Below the pieces are notes generated by a model. That model was not told where the DNA came from and searched no databases. It saw only the letters and a list, made by a program, of their open reading frames with translations. Shown piece by piece: positions 53,673-62,276 of a DNA stretch of 64,000 nucleotides. A program made the translations under genes and the position numbers. Where the stretch lies: assembly GCA_902524955.1 (NCBI GenBank), contig CABZEY010000003.1:57853-121852 (forward strand). The letters are read 5' to 3'. How positions within the stretch are numbered: the first letter of the stretch is position 1; each line of letters opens with the position of its first letter. The stretch comes from an uncultured Pelagibacteraceae bacterium (GTDB lineage Bacteria; Pseudomonadota; Alphaproteobacteria; Pelagibacterales; Pelagibacteraceae).

Positions 53673-56336
53673 ATGGCGACATGGGTTTATAATTTTAGTA
53701 AAACACCAAAAAAAGACAAAACTGGCTTAAAAAATTTGCTCGGTGGAAAAGGGGCAAATCTTGCTGAAATGATCAAAATTGGGTTACCGGTTCCTCCTGG
53801 TTTTACAATCAGCACCGAAGCTTGTAATGAATTTTACAAAAGAAATAAAAAAAATCCAGCAGGTTTAGACAAGCAAGTAAAATCTGCAATCCAGCAAGTT
53901 GAAAAAAAAATCGGAAAAAAATTTGGCGATAAAAAAAATCCTTTATTAGTATCAGTTAGATCTGGAGCGCGTGTCTCAATGCCTGGCATGATGGATACAG
54001 TTTTAAATTTAGGTTTAAATGATGAAACTGTTCTTGGACTGGCAGCGAAAACTAAAAATAATACTTTTGCTTATGATAGTTATAGACGATTTATACAAAT
54101 GTATAGCAATGTTGTTTTAAATATTGGTCATCATAATTTTGAAGATTTAATTGAAAATTATAAGCTTACAAAAGGAGTAATCTTAGACACCGATCTTGAT
54201 GCTGAAGATTGGAAAAAATTAATAAAAGATTTTAGAGATGTTATAAAAAAAGAAATAAAAAAAGATTTTCCTCAAAATGTGTACGAGCAATTATGGGGCG
54301 CAATTGGTGCAGTTTTTCAATCTTGGAAAAATCAGAGAGCAAAAACTTATAGAAAATTAAATAATATACCAGAAGAATGGGGCACCGCAGTAAATGTACA
54401 ATCAATGGTTTTTGGAAATATGGGTAACGATTGTGCAACAGGCGTAGCTTTTACTAGGAACCCGTCAACTGGAGAAAAAAGTTTTTATGGCGAATATTTA
54501 ATTAACGCGCAAGGAGAGGACGTTGTTGCAGGGATAAGAACACCTCAAAACATTACAAAAAAAGCAAGATTAGATGCAAATTCTGACGCAATGTCCATGG
54601 AAGAAACAATGCCAAAAGTTTATCAGCAGTTGGTTAAAATTTATAAAAAATTAGAGAAACATTACAAAGATATGCAAGATATAGAATTTACTGTTGAAAA
54701 TAATAAACTTTGGATGCTTCAAACAAGGTCTGGAAAAAGAACAGCAAAAGCTGCAATAAAAATTGCAGTGGACATGGTTAAAGAGAAGTTAATAAAAAAA
54801 GAAGAAGCGTTATTAAGAATAGATCCAAAAATGCTGGATACTTTATTGCATCCAACGCTTGACCCAAATGCAAAAAAGGATGTTATTGCCAAAGGATTAC
54901 CTGCTTCACCAGGAGCCGCATCAGGAAAAATTACTTTTTCAGCTGATGATGCTGAAGCATTAAAATCCCAAAACCAAAAAACTATTTTAGTCAGATTGGA
55001 AACCTCACCTGAAGATATACATGGCATGAATGCTGCTGAAGGTATACTTACTTGTAGAGGAGGTATGACTAGTCATGCAGCTGTTGTTGCCAGGGGTATG
55101 GGAAAACCATGCGTCTCAGGATCAGGCAATATTCAAATAGATTATCAAAATAAAGAATTTAAGGTAAACAATAGAGTCTTTAAAGAAGGAGAAGTTATCA
55201 CAATTGATGGTTCGAGTGGAGAGGTTATGTTTGGAGAAGTCAAAACTATAAAACCAGATATTTCTGGAGATTTTTCAAAAATTATGTCTTGGGCTGATAA
55301 TACGAGAAGTATGAGAGTAAGAACAAACGCGGAAACACCGCTTGATACAAAGGTTGCAAGAGAATTTGGCGCAGAAGGAATAGGTTTATGCAGAACAGAA
55401 CATATGTTTTTTGACGAGGAAAGAATTTTGTATGTAAGACAAATGATATTATCTAAATCCAGAGAAGATCGATGCGAAGCATTAAATAAAATTTTACCAT
55501 TTCAGAAAAATGATTTTAAGGAAATTTTTTCTATTATGAAAGGTTTACCTGTAACTATAAGGTTGTTAGACCCGCCATTGCATGAATTTTTACCAAAAAG
55601 TGAAAAAGAAATTTCTATTGTGGCTTCCTCACTTGGAATTTCTGAAAAAGAAATTCGTGATAGAATTTCTGACTTGCATGAAGAAAATCCAATGTTAGGC
55701 CATAGAGGATGCCGATTAGCCATATCTTATCCCGAAATATACGAGATGCAATGTGAAGCTATATTTGAAGCATTAATTGAATGCAAAAATGAAAAAATCA
55801 AAGTTCTGCCGGAAATTATGATTCCTCTCGTAGCTACTGGACAAGAATTAGAAATTTTAAGAATCTTAGTTGATAATAAAGCAAAGGAAGTTTCAAATAA
55901 ATATAAACAAAAATTAGATTATATTGTTGGTACAATGATTGAATTACCACGAGCTGCTTTAAATGCAAAAGATATATCAAAATATGCTGATTTCTTTAGT
56001 TTTGGTACAAATGACTTAACCCAAACTACATTTGGTATCAGTAGAGATGACTCTGGGAAATTCTTAGAAGATTACGTAGATAATAATATTTTTAAGATTG
56101 ATCCTTTCGTAAGTATTGATGAAAATGGGGTAGGTCAATTAGTTGAAATTGCTTGTAATAATGCAAAAAAAAATAAAACTAAAATCAAATTAGGTATTTG
56201 TGGAGAACATGGTGGGGATCCAGATTCTATAATGTTCTGTCAAAAATTGGGTTTAAATTATGTTTCGTGTTCGCCTTATAGGGTTCCAATTGCAAGGTTA
56301 GCCTCTGCCCAGGCAAAAATATTATTAAAAAATTAA
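53673..56336 (+). CDS. ppdK: Pyruvate phosphate dikinase
   Basis: An 887-residue enzyme interconverting pyruvate and phosphoenolpyruvate with ATP and phosphate. The ATP-binding N-domain has LLGGKGANLAEMIKIGLPVPPGFTIS and SVRSGARVSMPGMMDTVLNLG. The phosphohistidine is H468 in CRGGMTSHAAVVARGMGKP. The PEP domain has RTEHMFFDEERI, GTNDLTQTTFG and a catalytic Cys near LNYVSCSPYRVP. It starts two bases after glyS, an unexpected operon partner, and is convergent with nadC with four bases between. Confidence 0.96.
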   Translation: MATWVYNFSKTPKKDKTGLKNLLGGKGANLAEMIKIGLPVPPGFTISTEACNEFYKRNKKNPAGLDKQVKSAIQQVEKKIGKKFGDKKNPLLVSVRSGARVSMPGMMDTVLNLGLNDETVLGLAAKTKNNTFAYDSYRRFIQMYSNVVLNIGHHNFEDLIENYKLTKGVILDTDLDAEDWKKLIKDFRDVIKKEIKKDFPQNVYEQLWGAIGAVFQSWKNQRAKTYRKLNNIPEEWGTAVNVQSMVFGNMGNDCATGVAFTRNPSTGEKSFYGEYLINAQGEDVVAGIRTPQNITKKARLDANSDAMSMEETMPKVYQQLVKIYKKLEKHYKDMQDIEFTVENNKLWMLQTRSGKRTAKAAIKIAVDMVKEKLIKKEEALLRIDPKMLDTLLHPTLDPNAKKDVIAKGLPASPGAASGKITFSADDAEALKSQNQKTILVRLETSPEDIHGMNAAEGILTCRGGMTSHAAVVARGMGKPCVSGSGNIQIDYQNKEFKVNNRVFKEGEVITIDGSSGEVMFGEVKTIKPDISGDFSKIMSWADNTRSMRVRTNAETPLDTKVAREFGAEGIGLCRTEHMFFDEERILYVRQMILSKSREDRCEALNKILPFQKNDFKEIFSIMKGLPVTIRLLDPPLHEFLPKSEKEISIVASSLGISEKEIRDRISDLHEENPMLGHRGCRLAISYPEIYEMQCEAIFEALIECKNEKIKVLPEIMIPLVATGQELEILRILVDNKAKEVSNKYKQKLDYIVGTMIELPRAALNAKDISKYADFFSFGTNDLTQTTFGISRDDSGKFLEDYVDNNIFKIDPFVSIDENGVGQLVEIACNNAKKNKTKIKLGICGEHGGDPDSIMFCQKLGLNYVSCSPYRVPIARLASAQAKILLKN

Positions 56337-56340
56337 ATAA

Positions 56341-57177
56341 TTAATATTCTAAAGAAAAATTAAAATTTTTCACAGAATGAGTAAGATATCCAAGAGAAAT
56401 ACGCCTAACCCCAGTTTTTGCGTATTTAAGGATGTTTTTTGGCGTAATGTTTCCAGAGGCTTCAGTTTCAATTTTATTAGGAATCATTTTCAAAGCTTTT
56501 TTTAATGTAGTTGGAGAAAAATTATCAAGCAAAATTCTATCAATTTTTAAATCAACGATCTGTTTCAATTGTTTTATATTATCAACCTCAACATTAATTT
56601 TTTTATTGGTTCTATCTCTTTTTTTAGTTAGGATTATTTTATCTCTAAAGTTTAATTTATCTAAGTGATGGTTATCCTTAACAAAAATTTCCTCTTTTAA
56701 ATCATATCTATTATTATATCCACCTCCAATTTTGATCGCCTGTTTTTGAAGGTATCTGAGACCAGGTATTGTTTTTCGAGTGCAACAAATTTTGGTTTTA
56801 TAAGTTTTAGTTTTTTTTACCAATCTGTTAGTTTCTGAAGCAATACCACTTAAATGTCCTAGAAAATTAAGAAGAGTTCTTTCACTTTTAAGGATAGATT
56901 GTGCTTTTCCTTCTAGTGACAAAACCCTCATGCCTTTTTTTAAACTACTTCCATCAGATTTGAAAATTTTAACTTTAATTTTTTTATCTATTTTTTTTAA
57001 AATTAATTTTACTATATGTATTCCGAATAGTATTCCCTCATTTTTTGATATCACAAACATCTTACATTTTAATTTTTTTGATATTGATAATTTGGATGTA
57101 ATATCTTGATTTACTTTGTCTTCATTTATTGCAAGATTAATTAAATTTATGATTTGATTTTTTTTATCAGATTTCAC
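56341..57177 (-). CDS. nadC: Nicotinate-nucleotide pyrophosphorylase (quinolinate phosphoribosyltransferase)
   Basis: This 278-residue enzyme makes nicotinate mononucleotide from quinolinate and PRPP. Blocks are NEDKVNQDITSKLS, ERTLLNFLGHLSGIAS, TRKTIPGLRYLQKQAIKIGGGYNNRYDL, VEVDNIKQLKQ, RILLDNFSP and EASGNITPKNILKYAKTGV. It is five bases after nadA. nadB or another aspartate oxidase is not nearby. Confidence 0.95.
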   Translation of the reverse strand: MKSDKKNQIINLINLAINEDKVNQDITSKLSISKKLKCKMFVISKNEGILFGIHIVKLILKKIDKKIKVKIFKSDGSSLKKGMRVLSLEGKAQSILKSERTLLNFLGHLSGIASETNRLVKKTKTYKTKICCTRKTIPGLRYLQKQAIKIGGGYNNRYDLKEEIFVKDNHHLDKLNFRDKIILTKKRDRTNKKINVEVDNIKQLKQIVDLKIDRILLDNFSPTTLKKALKMIPNKIETEASGNITPKNILKYAKTGVRRISLGYLTHSVKNFNFSLEY

Positions 57178-57182
57178 CGAAA

Positions 57183-58184
57183 TTATCTGCCAACAGCAAT
57201 CATTCTTTCAATGGCACCTCTGGCTCTTTGAATAATTTTTTTATCAATTTCTATATAATTATTTTCTTCTTTTAATGATTTTAAAATTCCCTGAAGAGTG
57301 ATTTTTTTCATATGTGGACAAAGATTGCATGGTTTAACAAAATTTATATTTGGATTTTCAATCTGAATATTATCGCTCATTGAACATTCGGTCACTAAAA
57401 AAATATCCTTTGCATTTGTATTTTTTACGTAATTTATCATAGACCCAGTTGAGCCGGTATAGTCTGATGCTTTAATCACGTCTGGTGGGCATTCAGGGTG
57501 TGATACGACTTTAAGATTTGGATATTTTTTTCTTAGCTCAATAATTTCTTTGTCAGTAAACTGTTCATGTACTTCGCATTTTCCATTCCATGAAATAATT
57601 TTTACACTGGTTTTGCTGGCAACATACTTTGCAAGATATTCATCTGGAAGGAAAATAACTTTATCAACATTTAAAGACTCTATTATTTTTACAGCATTTG
57701 CAGATGTACAACATATATCTGTTTCAGCTTTTACATCTGCTGATGTATTTACATAAGTAACAACAGGAATACCAGGATTGTCTTTTTTTAATTTCCTCAC
57801 ATCGTCTGCAGTTATGGACTCTGCCAAGGAACATCCAGCCGAAAAATCTGGTAGTAATATTTTTTTCTCTGGTGACATAATTTTTGCTGTCTCAGCCATA
57901 AAATGAACTCCACACATCAATATTTTATCTGTTTTTACTTTATCCCCATCAATTGCAAGACCCAAAGAGTCCCCAACAATATCTGCCACACCATAATAAA
58001 TTTCAGGGGTTTGATAATTGTGAGCAAGAATAGTTACACCTTTTTCTTTTTTTAATTTGTTAATTTCGTAAATATAAGGCGCCACAGTGGGCCATTCAAT
58101 TTTCGGAATTGTGCCTTCAATTTTTTTATACAACTTTTCTGTTTTATTCTTAATTTCTGAGGTAAATTTTAAATCTGAGTTCAT
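57183..58184 (-). CDS. nadA: Quinolinate synthase
   Basis: This 333-residue [4Fe-4S] enzyme condenses iminoaspartate and DHAP to quinolinate. Visible blocks include LAHNYQTPEIYYGVADIVGDSLGLA, MCGVHFMAETAKIMSPEK, SAGCSLAES, HPECPPDVIKASDYTGSTGSM and NLCPHMKKITL, which supply the three cluster cysteines. It is the first gene of nadA-nadC and diverges from tRNA-Leu. Confidence 0.95.
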   Translation of the reverse strand: MNSDLKFTSEIKNKTEKLYKKIEGTIPKIEWPTVAPYIYEINKLKKEKGVTILAHNYQTPEIYYGVADIVGDSLGLAIDGDKVKTDKILMCGVHFMAETAKIMSPEKKILLPDFSAGCSLAESITADDVRKLKKDNPGIPVVTYVNTSADVKAETDICCTSANAVKIIESLNVDKVIFLPDEYLAKYVASKTSVKIISWNGKCEVHEQFTDKEIIELRKKYPNLKVVSHPECPPDVIKASDYTGSTGSMINYVKNTNAKDIFLVTECSMSDNIQIENPNINFVKPCNLCPHMKKITLQGILKSLKEENNYIEIDKKIIQRARGAIERMIAVGR

Positions 58185-58261
58185 ACCTAATTATAATCTT
58201 TATTTGAAAATAATGCTTAACATTAATGTCACATTTTATATTGTTTATATAGCAAAAAATA

Positions 58262-58346
58262 GCGGTCATGCTGGAATTGGTAGACAGGCACGGTTGAGGG
58301 CCGTGTGGGTTTTCCCGTGAGAGTTCAAGTCTCTCTGACCGCACCA
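58262..58346 (+). tRNA. tRNA-Leu (anticodon GAG)
   Basis: An 85-nt class II tRNA. GCGGTCA pairs with TGACCGC, and the anticodon stem CACGG/CCGTG holds loop TTGAGGG, giving GAG. A long variable arm (TGGGTTTTCCCGTGA) and GTTCAAGTC in the T arm follow. CCA is encoded. Confidence 0.95.
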
Positions 58347-58439
58347 GTATAGATAGTGGTTTTAGTTTTATTACTAAGTTAAAATGATTATGAAAAAAAT
58401 ACGAGTTTTATTTGTGATAAAGTGTTTTGAAAAAAAAAA

Positions 58440-59237
58440 ATGAGAGTAATAATATTTACAGACTTAGATGGATCTTTACTTAATAATGAAACTTTCAAAT
58501 TTGATGAAATAAAAAATTTTATTATAAATTGTTTAAAAAAGGGTATTAAATTAATTCCTAACACCAGCAAAACAAGCTTCGAAATATTAGAATTTATAAA
58601 AGAGTTAAACTTTGAAATTCCTTATATCGCAGAAAATGGATCCTCAATTCATAATCTTAATATTCTTAATCCCCATTTATCAAATGAAATAGTTCTTGCT
58701 AGGCCAGTACGTGAAATTTATGAAGACTTTACTAAAAATATTAAAAAAAAATTACTTTTAAACTGTAATTTTTTATCTGAAATGGATACGGAAAAACAAT
58801 CTAATATTTTAGGTTTAAGTGGCAGAAAACTTGAATTAGCACTAAATAGAAATTATACTTTTCTTATTACATTTAATGGAGAAAAAAATGAAATTAATGA
58901 ATTAATAGAATATTGTCATAAATTAGGATTATCATTCAACCAAGGTGGCAGGGTAATATGCATTGGTGACAAAGTTGATAAATTAACAGGAATGAAAAAA
59001 ATATTGAAAATAATTAAATCTTATAATGAGTTCAAAGATATTTTTACTATAGGCGTAGGAGATAGTCCCAACGATTTAGGAATGTTAGATGAGGTGAATT
59101 TTCCATGTCTTATAAAAAGGAAAAATAACGAAAATATACTTAATAAAGACAAATATACAATTTCAACTAAAGAGGCTCCTAGCGGTTGGATGGAAGTTGT
59201 TAAAATTGGTCTAGAAAAGAATAAATTAATTATTTAA
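58440..59237 (+). CDS. Glucosyl-/mannosyl-3-phosphoglycerate phosphatase, HAD family
   Basis: A 265-residue HAD phosphatase of the mannosyl-3-phosphoglycerate phosphatase family. Motif I is IFTDLDGSLL with nucleophile D8 and D10; motif IV is GVGDSPNDLGMLDEV; the Cof-type cap contains RPVREIYEDF and the typical family region NQGGRVICIGDKVDKLTGM. Next to a GpgS-type synthase, it should dephosphorylate glucosyl-3-phosphoglycerate to glucosylglycerate. It starts directly after an A-run with no clear ribosome site. First gene of a three-gene operon. Confidence 0.88.
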   Translation: MRVIIFTDLDGSLLNNETFKFDEIKNFIINCLKKGIKLIPNTSKTSFEILEFIKELNFEIPYIAENGSSIHNLNILNPHLSNEIVLARPVREIYEDFTKNIKKKLLLNCNFLSEMDTEKQSNILGLSGRKLELALNRNYTFLITFNGEKNEINELIEYCHKLGLSFNQGGRVICIGDKVDKLTGMKKILKIIKSYNEFKDIFTIGVGDSPNDLGMLDEVNFPCLIKRKNNENILNKDKYTISTKEAPSGWMEVVKIGLEKNKLII

Positions 59238-59240
59238 ATT

Positions 59241-60461
59241 ATGACAGATTTTTCACAAGATGGAATAGTTGCAAACATACATGATTTTAAAATCAGAAAA
59301 ACTGAAGAACTAGAAAACGAACTTTTTAACATATCAAAAAAAATTAAAATGGAATTAATTTTGCCATGTCTTTATTCAGAAACTGAAGGTAAAGCATTGC
59401 CCAAAATATTAGATGAGATAAATAAAACCAATTATATTAATCATATTATTATTGGTTTAGATCAAGCTAGTGAAAAGCAGGCTAAAGCTGCTTGGGATTT
59501 TTTCAAAAAGCTTAAAACACCTTTTTCTATTTTATGGAATGATGGTCCTAACTTAAAAAAAGTTGATGAGGAACTAAAAAGTAAGGCGCTAGCTCCAAAG
59601 GAAATGGGGAAAGGTAGGAATGTTTGGTATTGCATTGGTATGGCGCTTGCGAGAGGTGAGGCCGAAGCAATTGCTCTGCATGATTGTGATATTTTAACAT
59701 ATGAAAGAAGACTTTTAGCAAAATTATTTTATCCTGTTGCCAATCCAAATTTTAATTATGAGTTTTGTAAGGGATATTATCCAAGATATGCAGATGGAAA
59801 ATTGAATGGCAGGGCATCAAGATTATTAGTTTATCCACTTTTAATAGCTATGGAAAAAGCAATTGGTAAAAATGATTATTTAGAATTTATGAAATCCTTT
59901 AAATATCCTTTAGCCGGAGAATTTTCATTAAAAAAGGATTTGTTAAAAGAATTGAAAATTCCAACAGACTGGGGAATGGAAATTGGTATATTATCTGAGA
60001 TGCAAAGAAATTACTCGTCAAATTTAATATGTCAAATTGATTTAGCGGATGCTTATGATCATAAACATCAAGACTTATCTTTTGATGACAGCAGCAGAGG
60101 ATTGTCAAGAATGTCAATAGATATTATTAAAACCTTAATTAGAAAATTGGCAACTCAAGGTATCTCATTTAGCTTAGAAACATTTAGATCAATAAAAGCA
60201 ACTTATTACAGGTCTGCTTTGGATATGATTGATATATACAAAAGTGATGCAACCATGAATGGATTAACTTTTGATAGGCACTCGGAAGAAAAAGCTGTAG
60301 AACTTTTTGCGTTTAATATTATGAAAGCTGGTGAAAGTTTTTTTGAAAACCCCATGGAGAAACCTTTTATACCCACTTGGAGCCGTGTAAATAGTGCATT
60401 ACCCAAAGTATTTAAAGATCTTAAAGAAGCAGTGAGAGAAGATGACAAAAAATTTAGATAA
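59241..60461 (+). CDS. gpgS: Glucosyl-3-phosphoglycerate synthase (GT81-like)
   Basis: This 406-residue retaining GT-A glycosyltransferase is predicted to join glucose from a nucleotide sugar to 3-phosphoglycerate. The early block is ELILPCLYSETEGKALPKILDE. GKGRNVWYCIGMALARGEAEAIALHDCDI contains the metal-binding DCD at residues 148-150, and the acceptor-side block is YPRYADGKLNGRASRLLVYPLL. Its length fits the longer Persephonella-type GpgS rather than the shorter mycobacterial form. The adjacent phosphatase supports this over an unrelated glycosyltransferase. Mannosyl-3-phosphoglycerate synthase is the main alternative. It overlaps the next gene by 20 bases. Confidence 0.85.
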   Translation: MTDFSQDGIVANIHDFKIRKTEELENELFNISKKIKMELILPCLYSETEGKALPKILDEINKTNYINHIIIGLDQASEKQAKAAWDFFKKLKTPFSILWNDGPNLKKVDEELKSKALAPKEMGKGRNVWYCIGMALARGEAEAIALHDCDILTYERRLLAKLFYPVANPNFNYEFCKGYYPRYADGKLNGRASRLLVYPLLIAMEKAIGKNDYLEFMKSFKYPLAGEFSLKKDLLKELKIPTDWGMEIGILSEMQRNYSSNLICQIDLADAYDHKHQDLSFDDSSRGLSRMSIDIIKTLIRKLATQGISFSLETFRSIKATYYRSALDMIDIYKSDATMNGLTFDRHSEEKAVELFAFNIMKAGESFFENPMEKPFIPTWSRVNSALPKVFKDLKEAVREDDKKFR

Positions 60462-62205
60462 AGTATCCCAATTGTATGAGGATGATATTCAATCAAAAAT
60501 ATTTAAGATATATAAATCAGAAAATTTTAAAATTAATACACTATATTACACAAGAAAAATTAAACAACTAATTAAAAATTTTAATCAAAACATTAAATCA
60601 ATTCAAAAAGAAGATATTTGTTCTGAGAAAACTGTTTTGTTAATATCCTATGCAGATAATCTCAGAATAAAAGGGGAGAAAAATACACTAAATATTTTTA
60701 GTAATTTTTTTAAAAAAAAACTAAAAAAAAATTTCAATTGTATTCATTTTCTTCCCTTTTTCCCGTCGAGCAGTGATAGTGGGTTTGCGGTTAAAGATCA
60801 TAATGCAATCGAGAAAAAATATGGAAACTGGAAACACATAAAAAAATTATCAAAGGATGCATATATAATGGCTGATATCGTTATTAATCATGCTTCCTCG
60901 AAAGGTAAATGGTTTAAAAACTTCCTAAAAAACAAAGACCCTGGAAAAAATTATTTTTTTTCAGTTGATGAGAGATTTGATATTTCAAAAGTAGTAAGAC
61001 CAAGAGAACATCAGCTTCTTCAAAAATTTAAAATGTTTGATAGTAAAAAAAAACTCTGGTGTACCTTCAGCCCTGATCAAGTTGATCTAAATTTTAAAAA
61101 CCCAGATGTATTAATAGATTTTATTAAAATTATGATGATGTTCATTAATAAAGGTATTTCTATCTTTCGATTAGATGCTGTTGGTTACCTTTGGAAAGAG
61201 ACTAATACAGAATGTATAAATTTACCTCAAACTCACGAAATTATAAAACTATTTAGACTTATCTTACAAAAATTAAATACAAAGTCTTTAATTGTTACTG
61301 AGACTAATTTGCCTGGAAAGCAAAATTTAAGCTATTTCGGGGATAATGATGAGGCACATTGGATTTACAATTTTTCCTTACCCCCTTTGATTGCTTATAC
61401 CCTTTTGTTTGAAGATAGTTCTCAAATATCCAATTGGAGTAAATCAATGCCACCAACAAGAAATGGTCAAACTTATCTTAATTTTCTAGCTTCGCACGAT
61501 GGCATTGGCATGAGACCAGTTGAGGGAATTTTAAATAAAAATCAATCAAGAAAAATGTTTTCAAGGATAAAGAAAAATAATGGAAAGTTTTCATTCAGAA
61601 AAATTAAAAATAAGGCCAAAAAAATTTACGAAGCTAATATTACATTGTTCGATTTACTAAGTGTTACTGATTTTGACAAAAAAGGAAATTTTAAAATAGA
61701 AAGATTTATAGCAGCACATACAATAATGTTTTCACTTGAGGGAATACCAGGTATCTACTTCAACTCGTTATTTGGAACGCAAAACGATATATCAAAATAC
61801 AACATTACGAAAAGAAATCGTGACTTAAATAGATATAAGTGGGACTTTTTTAACTTACAAAAAAAACTAAATAAAAAAAATTCTAAAGAAAAATATATTT
61901 TCGATGAACTGATGAAATTACTTGAAATTAGAAAAAAACAACCTGCTTTCCATCCAAATGCAACTCAATATACATTGAGTCTTGGAAAAAAAACTTATGT
62001 TTTGTGGAGACAAAGTAAAGATAAAAGGCAAAGTATATTTTCAGTAACAAATGTAAGCTCAAAAAATATAGAATTTAATCCAGATAAATTAAATTTAATT
62101 AAAAATGAGAAATGGAGAGATTTGCTAAATCCAAAAATCAAAATTAATGTAAAACAAAAAATTATATTAAAACCCTTTGAAACATTATGGATTTCAAATA
62201 ATTAG
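60442..62205 (+). CDS. GH13_18 glycoside phosphorylase (glucosylglycerate or sucrose phosphorylase type)
   Basis: A 587-residue alpha-amylase-fold enzyme of the sucrose-phosphorylase subfamily. The barrel blocks are IHFLPFFPSSSDSGFAVKDH, ADIVINHASSKGKWF, FRLDAVGYLWKE (nucleophile D245), VTETNLPG (acid/base E287) and FLASHDGIGMRPVEG (D353). Sucrose phosphorylases and glucosylglycerate phosphorylases share these. Operon context with GpgS and its phosphatase makes glucosylglycerate, cut with phosphate to glucose-1-phosphate and glycerate, the likeliest substrate (inference). ATG 60442 lies in the end of gpgS, preceded by GTGAGAGAAG. Confidence 0.87.
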   Translation: MTKNLDKVSQLYEDDIQSKIFKIYKSENFKINTLYYTRKIKQLIKNFNQNIKSIQKEDICSEKTVLLISYADNLRIKGEKNTLNIFSNFFKKKLKKNFNCIHFLPFFPSSSDSGFAVKDHNAIEKKYGNWKHIKKLSKDAYIMADIVINHASSKGKWFKNFLKNKDPGKNYFFSVDERFDISKVVRPREHQLLQKFKMFDSKKKLWCTFSPDQVDLNFKNPDVLIDFIKIMMMFINKGISIFRLDAVGYLWKETNTECINLPQTHEIIKLFRLILQKLNTKSLIVTETNLPGKQNLSYFGDNDEAHWIYNFSLPPLIAYTLLFEDSSQISNWSKSMPPTRNGQTYLNFLASHDGIGMRPVEGILNKNQSRKMFSRIKKNNGKFSFRKIKNKAKKIYEANITLFDLLSVTDFDKKGNFKIERFIAAHTIMFSLEGIPGIYFNSLFGTQNDISKYNITKRNRDLNRYKWDFFNLQKKLNKKNSKEKYIFDELMKLLEIRKKQPAFHPNATQYTLSLGKKTYVLWRQSKDKRQSIFSVTNVSSKNIEFNPDKLNLIKNEKWRDLLNPKIKINVKQKIILKPFETLWISNN

Positions 62206-62237
62206 CGAAAATCAGATCTATTCAATCTTTATTTTTT

Positions 62238-62251
62238 AATTGTATACAATT
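62238..62251. promoter_or_regulatory. 14-base palindrome before the glutaredoxin-DinB gene
   Basis: AATTGTATACAATT is a perfect inverted repeat 26 bases before ATG 62277. It shares the half-site TATACAA with the inverted repeat at 15094-15111. It may be an operator; AT-richness makes chance possible. Confidence 0.4.
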
Positions 62252-62276
62252 TAAAAATATAGTTAAATAATACAAT

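Noticed and set aside
58384..58443. 19-codon frame ending in ATGA overlap with the phosphatase gene
   Set aside because: It is mostly lysine codons from A-runs and very short; a leader peptide cannot be excluded but support is weak.
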